DNA of 64,000 nt from Chryseobacterium takakiae (GCF_900129385.1 NZ_FQVO01000001.1:248001-312000); one strand, 5' to 3'; shown: positions 32,146 to 40,986, counted from the first letter of the stretch. The notes: generated by a model from the sequence alone, not told the origin. Made by a program: numbers and translations.

Positions 32146-33144
32146 TCATTTTACTGAATTTCGTTCTACAAATTCCGCTTTAAATGTCGCTCTTTTACCA
32201 TGGTTTATATAGCTGGTGATCTGGCTGTCCAGAAGCTGTACAGATTCCCGGGCCATTTCTTCCAAAGGTTGGCGAACAAAGCTTACTTCGGTTGGAAAAA
32301 GATAATATGCTTCCGTCTCATCAAATGCAACCAATGAAATACTTTCGGGAACTTTAATATTATTATCGATAAGGTAGCGTAATCCGGCGATTCCCAGCTT
32401 GTTACTTGAAAAATAAATAGCTGTCTTTTTAGAAAGATCAAGATGATCATTAAGCTGCAGCTGAACTTCTTCGGTAATATTATGAATTCCCGTTAAAATC
32501 CTTTTAATAGTAACATTAGAATTTTCGGCTCTTTTCTCAAAACCGTGTTGTCGGTCAAGCAAATGTGGCAGTTCGGTGTCATAGCCTACATAAATAAGCT
32601 CATCAAAATCTTTTCTGAGTAAATGATCACAAATCTTTTCTGAGATTTCAAAATTATTGATCATCACTCCCGGAAGGTCTATATTCTTCAGGTATCTGTC
32701 AATGGTTACAATAGGATATTCTTCACGGACAAGCCTGTTAATAGCATCATCGGAACCTGTCACCGGGGCAAGAATCATCCCGTCCACCTGCTGTTCGGAA
32801 AAAAGCTCGGTAAGTTTTCCGAATTTTTCCGGATTTTCATCACAGCTTCCTATAAGCAGAGTGTATCCCATTTTCATGGCTTCATCTTCAATACTTCTGG
32901 CAATATTGGAGTAAAAGTCGTTGGAAATATCAGCTACGATAAGACCAATCAATTTGCTTTTACTCATTTTAAGGCTTTTGGCGATTTTATTTGGGGTATA
33001 ATTGATTTCCTGTGCAACTTTCAGAATTTTATCCCGGGTTGCTTCGCTAATCCGGCTTCCTTCTTTTTTGTTAAGAACATAAGATACTGTCGCTACCGAA
33101 ACTCCTGCAATTCTTGCTATATCTTTTATTGAAGCTCGCTTCAT
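32146..33144 (-). CDS. LacI-family transcriptional regulator
   Basis: A 332-residue regulator with an N-terminal helix-turn-helix (SIKDIARIAGVSVATVSYVLN), a hinge helix (PNKIAKSLKMSKSK) and a periplasmic-binding-protein-like sugar domain. It probably responds to a sugar or sugar phosphate handled by the downstream kinase. Two LacI-type operators lie upstream at 33339-33352 and 33368-33383, so it could autoregulate. The ATG at 33144 gives the standard family N-terminus. Confidence 0.9.
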   Translation of the reverse strand: MKRASIKDIARIAGVSVATVSYVLNKKEGSRISEATRDKILKVAQEINYTPNKIAKSLKMSKSKLIGLIVADISNDFYSNIARSIEDEAMKMGYTLLIGSCDENPEKFGKLTELFSEQQVDGMILAPVTGSDDAINRLVREEYPIVTIDRYLKNIDLPGVMINNFEISEKICDHLLRKDFDELIYVGYDTELPHLLDRQHGFEKRAENSNVTIKRILTGIHNITEEVQLQLNDHLDLSKKTAIYFSSNKLGIAGLRYLIDNNIKVPESISLVAFDETEAYYLFPTEVSFVRQPLEEMARESVQLLDSQITSYINHGKRATFKAEFVERNSVK

Positions 33145-33338
33145 AATTTGTTGGCTTTATCGCAAAAATATTCTATTATAGATATAAAAAACAATAGGAT
33201 TATTTTTTGGTTGTTTGAAAAATAATTGTAGTTTCGCGGATTTATTAAAAGACGATACTAATAAAAGTAAACTTCTGATTTACAATTATTTAATATTTTA
33301 TTTAAATTACATTTTTTGTTTATTGAATGTAAAAAAAA

Positions 33339-33388
33339 TTAAATCGTTTACATTTAAGGATTATTTTGGTTAAACGTTTATCCTTAAA
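33339..33388. promoter_or_regulatory. Two LacI-type operators and an inverted repeat
   Basis: TTAAATCGTTTACA (33339-33352) matches a cre-like LacI-family operator at all but one position. GGTTAAACGTTTATCC (33368-33383) contains the perfect palindrome TAAACGTTTA. Their central CG steps are 30 bp apart, close to three helical turns. A separate perfect inverted repeat, TTTAAGGAT/ATCCTTAAA (33353-33361 with 33380-33388), interleaves with the second site. Confidence 0.6.
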
Positions 33389-33472
33389 TATAATCAAAAA
33401 TCAACGTAATTCAAATCAGGAGAAATATATCTAGAAAATTTAAACTTCAATTTATGTTATAAATGATTTCGT

Positions 33473-33503
33473 TTTGTCTCCTGCTTCATTATTCTTACTT
33501 TAG
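33473..33503 (+). promoter_or_regulatory. Promoter of the NUDIX gene
   Basis: TTTG (33473-33476), a 19-bp spacer and TACTTTAG (33496-33503, one mismatch to TAnnTTTG). The predicted leader is only about 12 nt. Confidence 0.45.
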
Positions 33504-33521
33504 CTATACAAATTATTACAT

Positions 33522-33938
33522 ATGATAGATAAGATAAACATTAGAGTCTATGCCTGTGCGGTGAAAGATAATAAAGTTCTGACTTTATTTGAGGAGTATG
33601 CAGGTGAACCTTTAATGAAATTTCCTGGTGGCGGTCTCGAATTTGGAGAGGGGCTGATAGAATGTCTGCACAGAGAGTTTGATGAAGAGCTTAATGTTAA
33701 AATAGAGATTCTGGAACACTTTTACACTCAGGAAAATTTTATGGTTTCGCGTTTTAGGGAGAACGAGCAGCTGCTGACTGTTTATTACCTCGTGAATATC
33801 ATTAATGAAGAAGATTTCCTTATTCTTGACCCTTGCATTGAAAAAACTGAATGGATTGATATTGACAGAGCAGACAATCCTTTTGTTCTTCCCATCGATA
33901 GAATTGTTTTCGATAAGCTTAAAGAAAAATTCCTGTAA
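33522..33938 (+). CDS. NUDIX hydrolase
   Basis: A 138-residue NUDIX-fold pyrophosphohydrolase acting on a nucleoside diphosphate linked to X. The Nudix box is GGGLEFGEGLIECLHREFDEEL (about residues 36-57), with the metal-binding Glu residues in place. The substrate is not predictable. It is monocistronic; the terminator stem overlaps its stop codon. It may share the operator region with the LacI regulator, though a NUDIX gene is an unusual sugar-regulon member. Confidence 0.88.
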   Translation: MIDKINIRVYACAVKDNKVLTLFEEYAGEPLMKFPGGGLEFGEGLIECLHREFDEELNVKIEILEHFYTQENFMVSRFRENEQLLTVYYLVNIINEEDFLILDPCIEKTEWIDIDRADNPFVLPIDRIVFDKLKEKFL

Positions 33939-33959
33939 TATTTTACAGGAATTTTTCTT
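33928..33959. terminator. Terminator overlapping the NUDIX stop codon
   Basis: AATTCCTGTAA (33928-33938) pairs with TTACAGGAATT (33943-33953), then a T run. The A-rich left flank lets it serve the convergent DUF4294 gene as well. Confidence 0.8.
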
Positions 33960-33971
33960 TATATTGATTTA

Positions 33972-34676
33972 TTATTTGTAAACTCTGAAATTTGCTGCTC
34001 CCGGATATGGCTGCAAATAGCCTGAGTTCCAGTTAGACTGAAGCAGTGATTCAAGATATTCATCCGTTCTGTTGACATGCGGATCATATTTATCTTTAAG
34101 GTCTATATCCGCCATTTTACCTTTTACATTCCACCAGAAAGCACTCCAGCCTCCTCTCAACTCTTTTATGATTTCATAAACATTTTTTCCGGTAGCTCTG
34201 TTCATAAGCTTTGCAAAGATCTGCCCTTCAGTTGTTGTAAGATCTCTCAATTGTTTTTCATATTGGTCGGCAAGCATATTTTGGCGGTCTTTAATGTATT
34301 TTCTTTTTGCTTTGCTATCCAGGTTATTCATTTCGCCCTGAATATCCCTGTATTGTTGCAGGGCAGTTAAAAACAAAGGATAAACTCTATACAGTTTTTT
34401 ATTGAGAAAATAATAATAGTTTCTGTCCAGTTGATTATTAAATCTTGGCTTATTCAGCAGAACAAGTTCATCCATTACTACTACCGTTTCGCCATTGATC
34501 TCGTAAATCTTCGCCTTTTGCCTTTCATCATAAAAATATCTATTTCCAAATTCGTCTACCTTTAAAAGTTCCTGAGGATATTGGCTTAACGGTTTTGCGA
34601 TTACGGAGTCTCTCTGGCCGAAAACACTTACCCCAAAAAAGAAAAGATAAAGACAAATAATCTTACTAAATTTCAT
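33972..34676 (-). CDS. DUF4294 domain exported protein
   Basis: A 234-residue protein started at the ATG at 34676 (MKFSKIICLYLFFFGVSVFGQ), which gives a clean signal peptide. The mature part is mostly helical and charged and contains YFYDERQKAKIYEINGETVVV and NRATGKNVYEIIKELRGGWSAFWW. I assign it to DUF4294, a Flavobacteriia family of unknown function; the conserved RATG and WSAFWWN segments are typical. It is divergent from the M42 peptidase gene. Confidence 0.8.
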   Translation of the reverse strand: MKFSKIICLYLFFFGVSVFGQRDSVIAKPLSQYPQELLKVDEFGNRYFYDERQKAKIYEINGETVVVMDELVLLNKPRFNNQLDRNYYYFLNKKLYRVYPLFLTALQQYRDIQGEMNNLDSKAKRKYIKDRQNMLADQYEKQLRDLTTTEGQIFAKLMNRATGKNVYEIIKELRGGWSAFWWNVKGKMADIDLKDKYDPHVNRTDEYLESLLQSNWNSGYLQPYPGAANFRVYK

Positions 34677-34727
34677 TATTTTTACACCTATTAGAAAGAA
34701 ACTAAAACGCAAAAATCATTCCTTTTT

Positions 34728-35801
34728 ATGAAATTTGATAAGAAATCCCTTAAGTTTTTAGAAAAATATTTAAATACCTCTTCGCCCACCGGTTATGAGC
34801 ACGAAGGGCAGAAAGTCTGGATGGATTATATTAAGCCTTATGTTGACAAAATCGAGGTTGATCACTATGGTACATGCTATGGAATTATCAATCCTGAAGC
34901 AGAATTTAAAGTTGTCATTGAAGCGCATGCCGATGAAATTTCCTGGTATGTAAATTATATTACTGATGACGGACTTATTTATGTGATCCGCAATGGAGGT
35001 TCTGATCAGACAATCGCACCTTCCAAGATCGTACACATCCATGGTGAAAACGGAATTGTAAAAGGCGTATTCGGGTGGCCTGCTATCCATACAAGAACCA
35101 ATCAGAATGAACCAACTCCTAAAATTGAAAATATATTCATAGATTGCGGTGCAACTACCAAGAAAGAAGTTGAAGATATGGGAATCTACGTTGGCTGTAT
35201 GATTACTTATCCCGATGAATTCTTTGAAATGAACGACCGTTATTTTGTGTGCAGGGCTTTAGACAACAGAATCGGCGGATTTATGATTGCAGAAGTTGCG
35301 CGTCTTTTAAAAGAAAATAAAAAAATGCTTCCTTTCGGTTTGTACATTACCAATTCGGTGCAGGAAGAAGTCGGTTTGTATGGTGCAGATATGATTGCAG
35401 ATACCATAAAACCTAATATTGCTATCGTTACTGACGTCACACACGATACCACAACACCAATGATCGAAAAGAAAAAAGAAGGCGACCAAAAATGCGGTGC
35501 CGGGCCGGTAGTATTTTTTGCACCAAGTGTTCATCACACCATCCGGGAACTGATCATTGAAACGGCAAAAACTAAGGAGATTCCTTACCAGAGAGCAGCA
35601 GCAAGCAGAATGACCGGTACAGATACCGATGCTTTTGCGCATTCTAACGGCGGCGTTCCAAGTGCATTGATTTCTCTTCCTCTTCGTTATATGCATACAA
35701 CTGTAGAAATGGTATCCAAAGAAGATGTTGGAAATGTGATTAAACTGATTTACGAAACGCTGTTAAAAATTCAGCCGGAGATGAAGCTGAAATATCATTA
35801 A
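34728..35801 (+). CDS. M42-family metallo-aminopeptidase
   Basis: A 357-residue di-metal peptidase of the M42 family (glutamyl aminopeptidase / tetrahedral aminopeptidase type), which trims peptides in the cytoplasm. Metal and catalytic residues sit in VVIEAHADEISW, CRALDNRIGGF, NSVQEEVGLYGA and IVTDVTHDT; a late His lies in SLPLRYMHTTVEMV. No signal peptide. A GTG-started membrane protein gene begins 3 bp after its stop. Confidence 0.92.
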   Translation: MKFDKKSLKFLEKYLNTSSPTGYEHEGQKVWMDYIKPYVDKIEVDHYGTCYGIINPEAEFKVVIEAHADEISWYVNYITDDGLIYVIRNGGSDQTIAPSKIVHIHGENGIVKGVFGWPAIHTRTNQNEPTPKIENIFIDCGATTKKEVEDMGIYVGCMITYPDEFFEMNDRYFVCRALDNRIGGFMIAEVARLLKENKKMLPFGLYITNSVQEEVGLYGADMIADTIKPNIAIVTDVTHDTTTPMIEKKKEGDQKCGAGPVVFFAPSVHHTIRELIIETAKTKEIPYQRAAASRMTGTDTDAFAHSNGGVPSALISLPLRYMHTTVEMVSKEDVGNVIKLIYETLLKIQPEMKLKYH

Positions 35802-35803
35802 TC

Positions 35804-36085
35804 GTGAAGACTTTCTTTAATCATCTTGTCAGAAAACCAACCTTTGTATCTGTTATCACAGCACTATATTTTGTATGTATAATTTTTGGTGTCGTATATA
35901 AATGGTTTGATCCTCCCAAAATTGGATCTTCCTACAAGATGGTCCTGGAAATGCTTCTCATCTTCAGCATAGTCCCATTGGGATTATTTATAATTGACCG
36001 ATTGTTGGTAATTAAAATTAACAATATTAAATTAGCGATTATTGAAACCATTATTTTTGGTAGCTTTTTCCTGTATTTGTATTAA
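35804..36085 (+). CDS. Small three-helix membrane protein
   Basis: A 93-residue protein with three membrane helices (about residues 14-32, 46-64 and 74-92) separated by short polar loops, one containing KWFDPPKIGSSYK. The start is GTG at 35804, two bases after the peptidase stop, so it is translated as part of that operon. I do not recognise the family beyond a resemblance to small unnamed Flavobacteriia membrane proteins. The rpe gene follows after 42 bp. Confidence 0.65.
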   Translation: MKTFFNHLVRKPTFVSVITALYFVCIIFGVVYKWFDPPKIGSSYKMVLEMLLIFSIVPLGLFIIDRLLVIKINNIKLAIIETIIFGSFFLYLY

Positions 36086-36127
36086 CTTTTACAGATAAGA
36101 ATAAAAATAAAGTAAAGTATAAAGTAA

Positions 36128-36778
36128 ATGAAAACGAAGCTTATTGCTCCTTCCCTTCTCGCTGCAGATTTCGGAAACTTACAGAGAGATATTGAAATGG
36201 TAAACAACTCCCAGGCCGACTGGTTTCATGTTGATGTAATGGATGGAAGATTTGTCCCTAATATTTCATTCGGGTTTCCCGTGATGAAAACCGTTCAGCA
36301 ACATGCAAAAAAATTTGTAGACGTACATCTTATGATCGTGGAGCCGGAAAAATATGTAGAAGAATTTATCGATCATGGAGCAGATCTTGTTTCAGTACAT
36401 TATGAGGCGTGTACACATCTTCACAGAACCATTCATCACATTCAGAGTCTGGGTTCAAAAGCAGGTGTGGTTCTGAATCCCTCTACGCCGGTGCTTATGC
36501 TGGAAGATATTATTGCTGATGTCGATCTTGTGCTGTTAATGAGTGTAAATCCTGGTTTTGGCGGACAAAAGTTTATTGAAAATACTTATAAGAAAATTGC
36601 TGAAACAAAAGATTTGATTCTAAGCAATAATTCTACCGCACTTATCGAAATCGACGGCGGCGTAAATGTAGATAATGCTGCAAAGCTTTTTGATGCGGGA
36701 GCAGATGTTTTGGTAGCAGGAAATGCTGTCTTTTCGGCAGAAAGTCCGGAAAGAACCATAGAACTTTTAAAGATTTGA
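36128..36778 (+). CDS. rpe: Ribulose-phosphate 3-epimerase
   Basis: Interconverts ribulose-5-phosphate and xylulose-5-phosphate in the pentose phosphate pathway. The 216-residue TIM barrel shows APSLLAADFGNL, WFHVDVMDGRFVPNIS, VDVHLMIVEP, MSVNPGFGGQKF and IEIDGGVN, covering the metal ligands, catalytic Asp residues and phosphate-binding loops. It is the last gene of the M42-membrane protein-rpe run and is closed by a strong terminator. Confidence 0.96.
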   Translation: MKTKLIAPSLLAADFGNLQRDIEMVNNSQADWFHVDVMDGRFVPNISFGFPVMKTVQQHAKKFVDVHLMIVEPEKYVEEFIDHGADLVSVHYEACTHLHRTIHHIQSLGSKAGVVLNPSTPVLMLEDIIADVDLVLLMSVNPGFGGQKFIENTYKKIAETKDLILSNNSTALIEIDGGVNVDNAAKLFDAGADVLVAGNAVFSAESPERTIELLKI

Positions 36779-36800
36779 TTTTTTTTAAAATAAAAATGAC

Positions 36801-36828
36801 AAAAAGGCAGCTCAATTGGCTGCCTTTT
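36801..36828 (+). terminator. rpe terminator
   Basis: GGCAGC (36806-36811) pairs with GCTGCC (36819-36824), flanked by A and T runs that extend the stem. Confidence 0.88.
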
Positions 36829-36938
36829 CTTCTTTGCTAAAAATCAGAGTCTTTATGGTTATTAATTTAAGACCTTTTTACTATGTAATTCTTTATTGAA
36901 TTATGACGTAAAATTGATGAAATTTTATATAAAAACCA

Positions 36939-36979
36939 TCCGTATAAATACGCAATTTATCATTACGTATTTATACGGA
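36939..36979. repeat. 41-bp perfect inverted repeat between rpe and ndk
   Basis: TCCGTATAAATACG (36939-36952) is perfectly complementary to CGTATTTATACGGA (36966-36979) around a 13-nt loop. No T run follows on either strand, and both flanking genes have their own terminators. It could be an operator, a cruciform or an RNA structure. Confidence 0.75.
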
Positions 36980-37033
36980 ATATCTTTTATCGGTGACGGT
37001 TTAAGATTGATTTTCAAGCCTGTAATATGAAGC

Positions 37034-37068
37034 AAAAAAAAATCCGGAGAATGTTATTCCCCGGATTT
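37034..37068 (-). terminator. ndk terminator
   Basis: AAATCCGG pairs with CCGGATTT, with an inner GAAT/ATTC pairing. A run of at least eight T follows on the minus strand. Confidence 0.85.
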
Positions 37069-37090
37069 GTATTTTTAAGCAATTTTCTAA

Positions 37091-37507
37091 CTAGAAAATC
37101 TCTCTTCCTGAAAAGTGAAATCTTGCTTCAATAAGAGCATTTTCGTCAGAATCTGAACCGTGTACGGCGTTTTCACCGATACTTCTTGCAAACATTTTTC
37201 TGATAGTGCCTTCTGCAGCTTCTGCAGGATTTGTAGCACCGATTAATGTTCTGAAATCCTCTACAGCGTTATCTTTTTCAAGAACTGCTGCTACGATTGG
37301 CCCGGAACTCATGAACTCAACCAATTCTCCGTAAAACGGTCTTTCAGCATGTACTTCATAGAATTTTTTAGCATCAGCAACAGTAAGCTGTGTAAGTTTT
37401 AATGCTTTAATTTTGAAACCTCCTTCCGCGATTTTACCTAATATAGCACCGATATGTCCGTCTGCAACTGCATCAGGCTTAATCATGGTGAATGTGATGT
37501 TAGACAT
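37091..37507 (-). CDS. ndk: Nucleoside-diphosphate kinase
   Basis: Transfers phosphate from ATP to nucleoside diphosphates. The 138-residue protein has [15 protein letters not shown] at the N-terminus and the active-site His in [14 protein letters not shown], and its length is standard. Monocistronic, read leftward, between two structured intergenic regions. Confidence 0.96.
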   Translation of the reverse strand: MSNITFTMIKPDAVADGHIGAILGKIAEGGFKIKALKLTQLTVADAKKFYEVHAERPFYGELVEFMSSGPIVAAVLEKDNAVEDFRTLIGATNPAEAAEGTIRKMFARSIGENAVHGSDSDENALIEARFHFSGREIF

Positions 37508-37579
37508 ATATGTATATTTTTTTAATGGCGCAAAAATACAAAAAAAATCGGTTTATTGAATTTTAAAGAAATTTTAACA

Positions 37580-37709
37580 TTAAAATAACATTTGTTAAGA
37601 AATTAAAGAATAAAGTTTGGCACAATAATTGTTTCTTATATTGCGATTCTCATGTTTAATTTGAGTTTTCATGGTTATTAGTTTTTACCCAGCTTAGGCT
37701 GGGTTTTTT
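37580..37709 (+). ncRNA. Candidate short transcript ending at an orphan terminator
   Basis: A clear plus-strand terminator at 37687-37709 (ACCCAGC, loop TTAG, GCTGGGT, six T) has no plus-strand gene before it; both neighbours are read leftward. A weak promoter-like pair, TTTG then AAAGTTTG after a 17-bp spacer, lies near 37588-37620. Together they suggest a small RNA of roughly 80-90 nt starting near 37625. No ORF or known family was recognised. The 334-bp gap 37508-37841 holds nothing else that I can name. Confidence 0.35.
37687..37709 (+). terminator. Orphan terminator upstream of ndk
   Basis: ACCCAGC (37687-37693) pairs with GCTGGGT (37698-37704), followed by a T run to 37709. Confidence 0.75.
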
Positions 37710-37841
37710 ATTTATAGTACTTTCAGCAATTTCTTATCATTTAAAAACAGCCATTAAATGTAACAGCAATAAAACCAACTATTTATTGCTTCATTTTAAA
37801 TCAATGAACAGTAATATGAATTATTTTCAAAGAAAATTGAA

Positions 37842-38768
37842 TTATTTTTGAGCAGCTTCTTCGGCCTCTTCCATCAGCTTGATATAAGTAGAATATCTTG
37901 AATGCTGAATCTCTCCTGATTCCAGGCTGGCAATAACGGCGCATTTTGGTTCGTTGATATGAAGGCAGTTGTGAAATTTACATTCTTCCCTTTTTTTGAA
38001 AATCTCAGGAAAATAATGCTGCACTTCTTCTTTTTCAATATCAATCATAGCAAATTCACGCACACCGGGCGTATCAATTACATTACCGCCAAAACTCCAG
38101 AAATACATCTGCGCAAAAGTAGTGGTATGTTTTCCTTTAAGATGGGTGTCTGAAATTTCCGATGTTTTTAAATTAAGACCGGGTTGCAAAGCGTTTACCA
38201 GAGTAGATTTGCCGCACCCTGAATGGCCGAAAAACACAGAGGTTTTATCATGTAACAGTTCCTGAAGTTCATCAAGATTTAATCTGGAATAGGATGAAAT
38301 TTCAAGTGTATCATATCCTATTTCATTATAAAGGAATTCTACATCTTTTACCACCTCAATCTCTTCTTCATGAAGAACATCAATTTTATTGAATAAAATA
38401 AGCGGAGTAATATTGTAAGCTTCACAACAGGCCAGGAATCTGTCCAGAAATCCTAGGGATGTTTCCGGATGTTTTAAAGTAAATATAAAACATGCGAGGT
38501 CAATATTAGAAGCAATAATATGGGCTTCTTTCGAAAGGTTCACGGATTTCCTGATCAGGTAATTTCTGCGGGGTTCTATTTTCGTGATCCATGCAATATC
38601 ATCCTGTTCCAGCTGAAATTCTACAAAATCTCCAACAGCAAGCGGATTGGTAAGCCTGGTTTTGATAAGCTTGAATTTACCACGGATTCTTGCTTCAAAG
38701 ATTCTCCCGGTTTCCATTTCCAAAACCTGATACCAGCTTCCTGTAGATTTAATGATTTTTCCTTTCAT
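37842..38768 (-). CDS. rsgA: Small ribosomal subunit biogenesis GTPase RsgA
   Basis: RsgA helps mature the 30S subunit. The 308-residue protein shows the circularly permuted GTPase order: an OB fold at residues 1-70, then NKID (about 127-130), then the P-loop GHSGCGKST (about 181-189), then DTPGVREF. A C-terminal zinc module follows (CKFHNCLHINEPKC). The P-loop has Cys where Val is usual (SGVGKS), a conservative variant. Single gene, leftward. Confidence 0.93.
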   Translation of the reverse strand: MKGKIIKSTGSWYQVLEMETGRIFEARIRGKFKLIKTRLTNPLAVGDFVEFQLEQDDIAWITKIEPRRNYLIRKSVNLSKEAHIIASNIDLACFIFTLKHPETSLGFLDRFLACCEAYNITPLILFNKIDVLHEEEIEVVKDVEFLYNEIGYDTLEISSYSRLNLDELQELLHDKTSVFFGHSGCGKSTLVNALQPGLNLKTSEISDTHLKGKHTTTFAQMYFWSFGGNVIDTPGVREFAMIDIEKEEVQHYFPEIFKKREECKFHNCLHINEPKCAVIASLESGEIQHSRYSTYIKLMEEAEEAAQK

Positions 38769-38877
38769 ATATTAACTTACTGCAAATATAAGAAAATAGG
38801 GCTAAGAATTCAGGCTAATGTTTTTACCATCTCATGAACTCTCAGCCCCTGAATCACCAAACTTTATAAGTATATGG

Positions 38878-39957
38878 CTATCTGTCGATCATAATATTAT
38901 TCTGAACTTCTATTGATTCTTCGTGAATTGTTTTAAATACCTTTTCAATAAACTCTTTAGACATGCCGGTTTCCACTGCTTTTTGCGTTGCGTATTCCGT
39001 GATCACTTTCCAGCGTTCCGGCTGAAATATAGCGATATCATTTTCTTTTTTAAGTTTCCCTATCTTTTCGGAGATTTTCATTCTTTGCGATAACAGTTCA
39101 ATCAGCTGGAAGTCAATATCGGAAATTAATGTCCTGTGCCTTCCCATATCTCCTTCAAAACCTGCAAGATCAGTACTTCTTATTTTAAGGTTGCTTATAA
39201 GTTCTGCCAGAACTTCCGGTGTAATCTGTTGGGCAGCATCGCTCCATGCTTCATCCGGATTAGAATGGGTTTCAATGATCGCTCCCTGATATCCAACATT
39301 TAGCGCTTCCTGGGTAATGTCTGCCAGGCCGGTTCTGTTTCCGCAAATGTGCGAAGGATCTATCAGCATAGGAATATTTGGAAACTGGCTTTTAAAATCC
39401 AAAGCAATCTGCCAGTTTGGGTTATTTCTGTATTTTGTTTTCTGATAGGTTGAAAATCCTCTGTGAATAACACCCAGATTTTGGATATCCTGACCTAAAA
39501 GTCTTTCCAAGGCACCGATCCAAAGGGCAAGATCCGGATTTACCGGATTTTTAACAAGGACTGTCTTTTTCGTTCCTCTGAGTGCTACTGCAATTTCCTG
39601 AACGGTAAAAGGGTTTACAGTGGAACGCGCCCCGATCCATAAAATATCTACATCCGCTTCAAGCGCAGCAAAAACATGATGCGCATTGGCAACTTCGGTA
39701 GCGGTTTTGAAACCGTATTCTTCTTTTACTTTTTTAAGCCAGTTGAGTCCTATTACTCCTACCCCTTCAAATCCGTTTGGTTTTGTACGCGGTTTCCATA
39801 TCCCTGCGCGGAAGATCGGTACGTGCGCCTGTGTTTCTTTTATTCTTCTTGCTGTTTCCAGCATTTGGGATTCACTTTCTGCACTGCATGGCCCTGCAAT
39901 CATCATAGGCTGAGGGAAGGTGTCAATCCAGTCGTTGTTCAATTCTTTTAAATTCAT
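38878..39957 (-). CDS. Bifunctional DAHP synthase / chorismate mutase
   Basis: A 359-residue fusion. Residues about 1-265 are a DAHP synthase (KDPG-like type) with MMIAGPCSAES, FRAGIWKPRTKPNGFEG, PMLIDPSHICGNR and IETHSNPDEAWSDA. Residues about 270-359 are an AroQ-type chorismate mutase (DIDFQLIELLSQRMKISEKIG). It catalyses the first step of the shikimate pathway and the first committed step to Phe/Tyr, and the mutase domain commonly gives feedback control in such fusions. Start at the ATG at 39957. Monocistronic. Confidence 0.93.
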   Translation of the reverse strand: MNLKELNNDWIDTFPQPMMIAGPCSAESESQMLETARRIKETQAHVPIFRAGIWKPRTKPNGFEGVGVIGLNWLKKVKEEYGFKTATEVANAHHVFAALEADVDILWIGARSTVNPFTVQEIAVALRGTKKTVLVKNPVNPDLALWIGALERLLGQDIQNLGVIHRGFSTYQKTKYRNNPNWQIALDFKSQFPNIPMLIDPSHICGNRTGLADITQEALNVGYQGAIIETHSNPDEAWSDAAQQITPEVLAELISNLKIRSTDLAGFEGDMGRHRTLISDIDFQLIELLSQRMKISEKIGKLKKENDIAIFQPERWKVITEYATQKAVETGMSKEFIEKVFKTIHEESIEVQNNIMIDR

Positions 39958-40364
39958 TATTCTTACTTATTTTATTTTTTGTTGATATACAGCCATAGCA
40001 ATTGCATCATAAAGTTACTTTATAATTCTTTCTAAAAAATGCCGTTAAAAATATTAATGGAATCAGGAATCAGGCTGTCGTTCTCCTGTTATTTTTTGGA
40101 AAGAAATTCAGTTAGCAATACCAATAATAAAATCGATACTTTTTTTCTGAACTTCTGTAATACACTGTAGAAAAGCTAAAATAACCGCTAAAAAAAGTAG
40201 CGGGTCTAAAAACAGATAGAAATGGTTTTACTAAATTTTCCAATTGCTGATCGTTTTGTAATAAGCTTTTGATACATTTTATTTTGCCGAAAATGCATTT
40301 TCAGGACAAATATTTAGCAAATATATAAAATTTATTCAAGTTAGGATATCCTGAATTATAAAAT
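39958..40364. other. 407-bp gap between dnaX and the DAHP synthase gene
   Basis: AT-rich without a convincing ORF. It contains a hairpin CCGCTA/TAGCGG (40185-40203) with no T run, and a perfect 14-bp palindrome GAAAATGCATTTTC (40289-40302). The leftward promoter of the DAHP synthase gene should be in this gap. Confidence 0.45.
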
Positions 40365-40986
40365 TTAAGTAAGATCAAATCGCATAAGATCATCCAAGTC
40401 TTTAAGGAGCGGATTTTTTTCAGCGAATTTTTCAAAAATTTTTCTTTTGGTCATCACTTCAATTTTCAGATTTTCAACATCACGCTGGTATACAATCTCA
40501 ATGGAAAAATTATGGACTTTTGTTTTAAAGTGATTAAAAAACTCTCTTCCCACTTTATCAAATTCCACTTTTGCAGAATCGGAAGGAAAGAAAACGGTAA
40601 TCTGGTTTTCTGCTGATTTAACGAGCTTGAATGATTTAATGGCATTAAAAACAAAGGTATCTTTCTTTTGCAATTGTTTCAGCAATAGATTCCATTCTGC
40701 CTGCAGATCTGTTTCCGTAAAATGATTCTGAGGAAGCGCTTCTGCTTTTACTACAACAGTTTCTTCTTCTTCAGCTTTATCTTCCTTATTTAGAAGGGCA
40801 CTAATGCTGAATCCTGAAGAAATTACCTTTCTGGTTAAAGGTTTTGTGGTTTTCTTAATTTCTGCTTCCTGAGGAATAGTAGTATCCTGTGTCTTAGGCT
40901 GAACAGATTCTTCTTTTTTTTCAATAACTTGTGCAGGAATTTTTATTTCCTGTTTTTCATTGAGAAAAGGAGCTAATATTATAAAC
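40365..40986 (-). CDS. dnaX: dnaX tau-specific C-terminal extension, in the -1 frame
   Basis: This frame is open without a stop from the A11 run to the TAA at 40365, about 211 codons if entered by a -1 shift at the run. It begins KFIILAPFLNEKQEIKIP, continues through a linker rich in Lys, Glu and Pro, and ends with a compact domain (FNAIKSFKLVKSAENQITVFFPSD) as expected for a tau tail that binds polymerase and helicase. There is no good independent start or ribosome-binding site at its beginning. It is best read as the second half of dnaX, giving a tau of about 566 residues. Confidence 0.7.

Larger units (their letters stand above)
33145..33521. other. 377-bp divergent control region between lacI-type and NUDIX genes
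   Basis: Gene-free and AT-rich. It contains the two operators at 33339-33388 and a promoter for the NUDIX gene at 33473-33503. The position of the leftward promoter is not clear. Confidence 0.5.
36779..37090. other. Convergent gap of 312 bp between rpe and ndk
   Basis: Contains the rpe terminator, the 41-bp inverted repeat and the ndk terminator. No ORF was seen. The phrase ATGGTTATTA at about 36856 also occurs at about 37671 in the candidate transcript upstream of ndk. Confidence 0.5.

Noticed and set aside
33339..33388. CcpA-type catabolite control from the cre-like site
   Set aside because: CcpA/HPr control belongs to Firmicutes; the adjacent LacI-family gene is the simpler explanation for these sites.
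40185..40203. Hairpin CCGCTA/TAGCGG as a terminator or attenuator for the DAHP synthase gene
   Set aside because: No T run follows on either strand and no leader peptide rich in aromatic codons is present.
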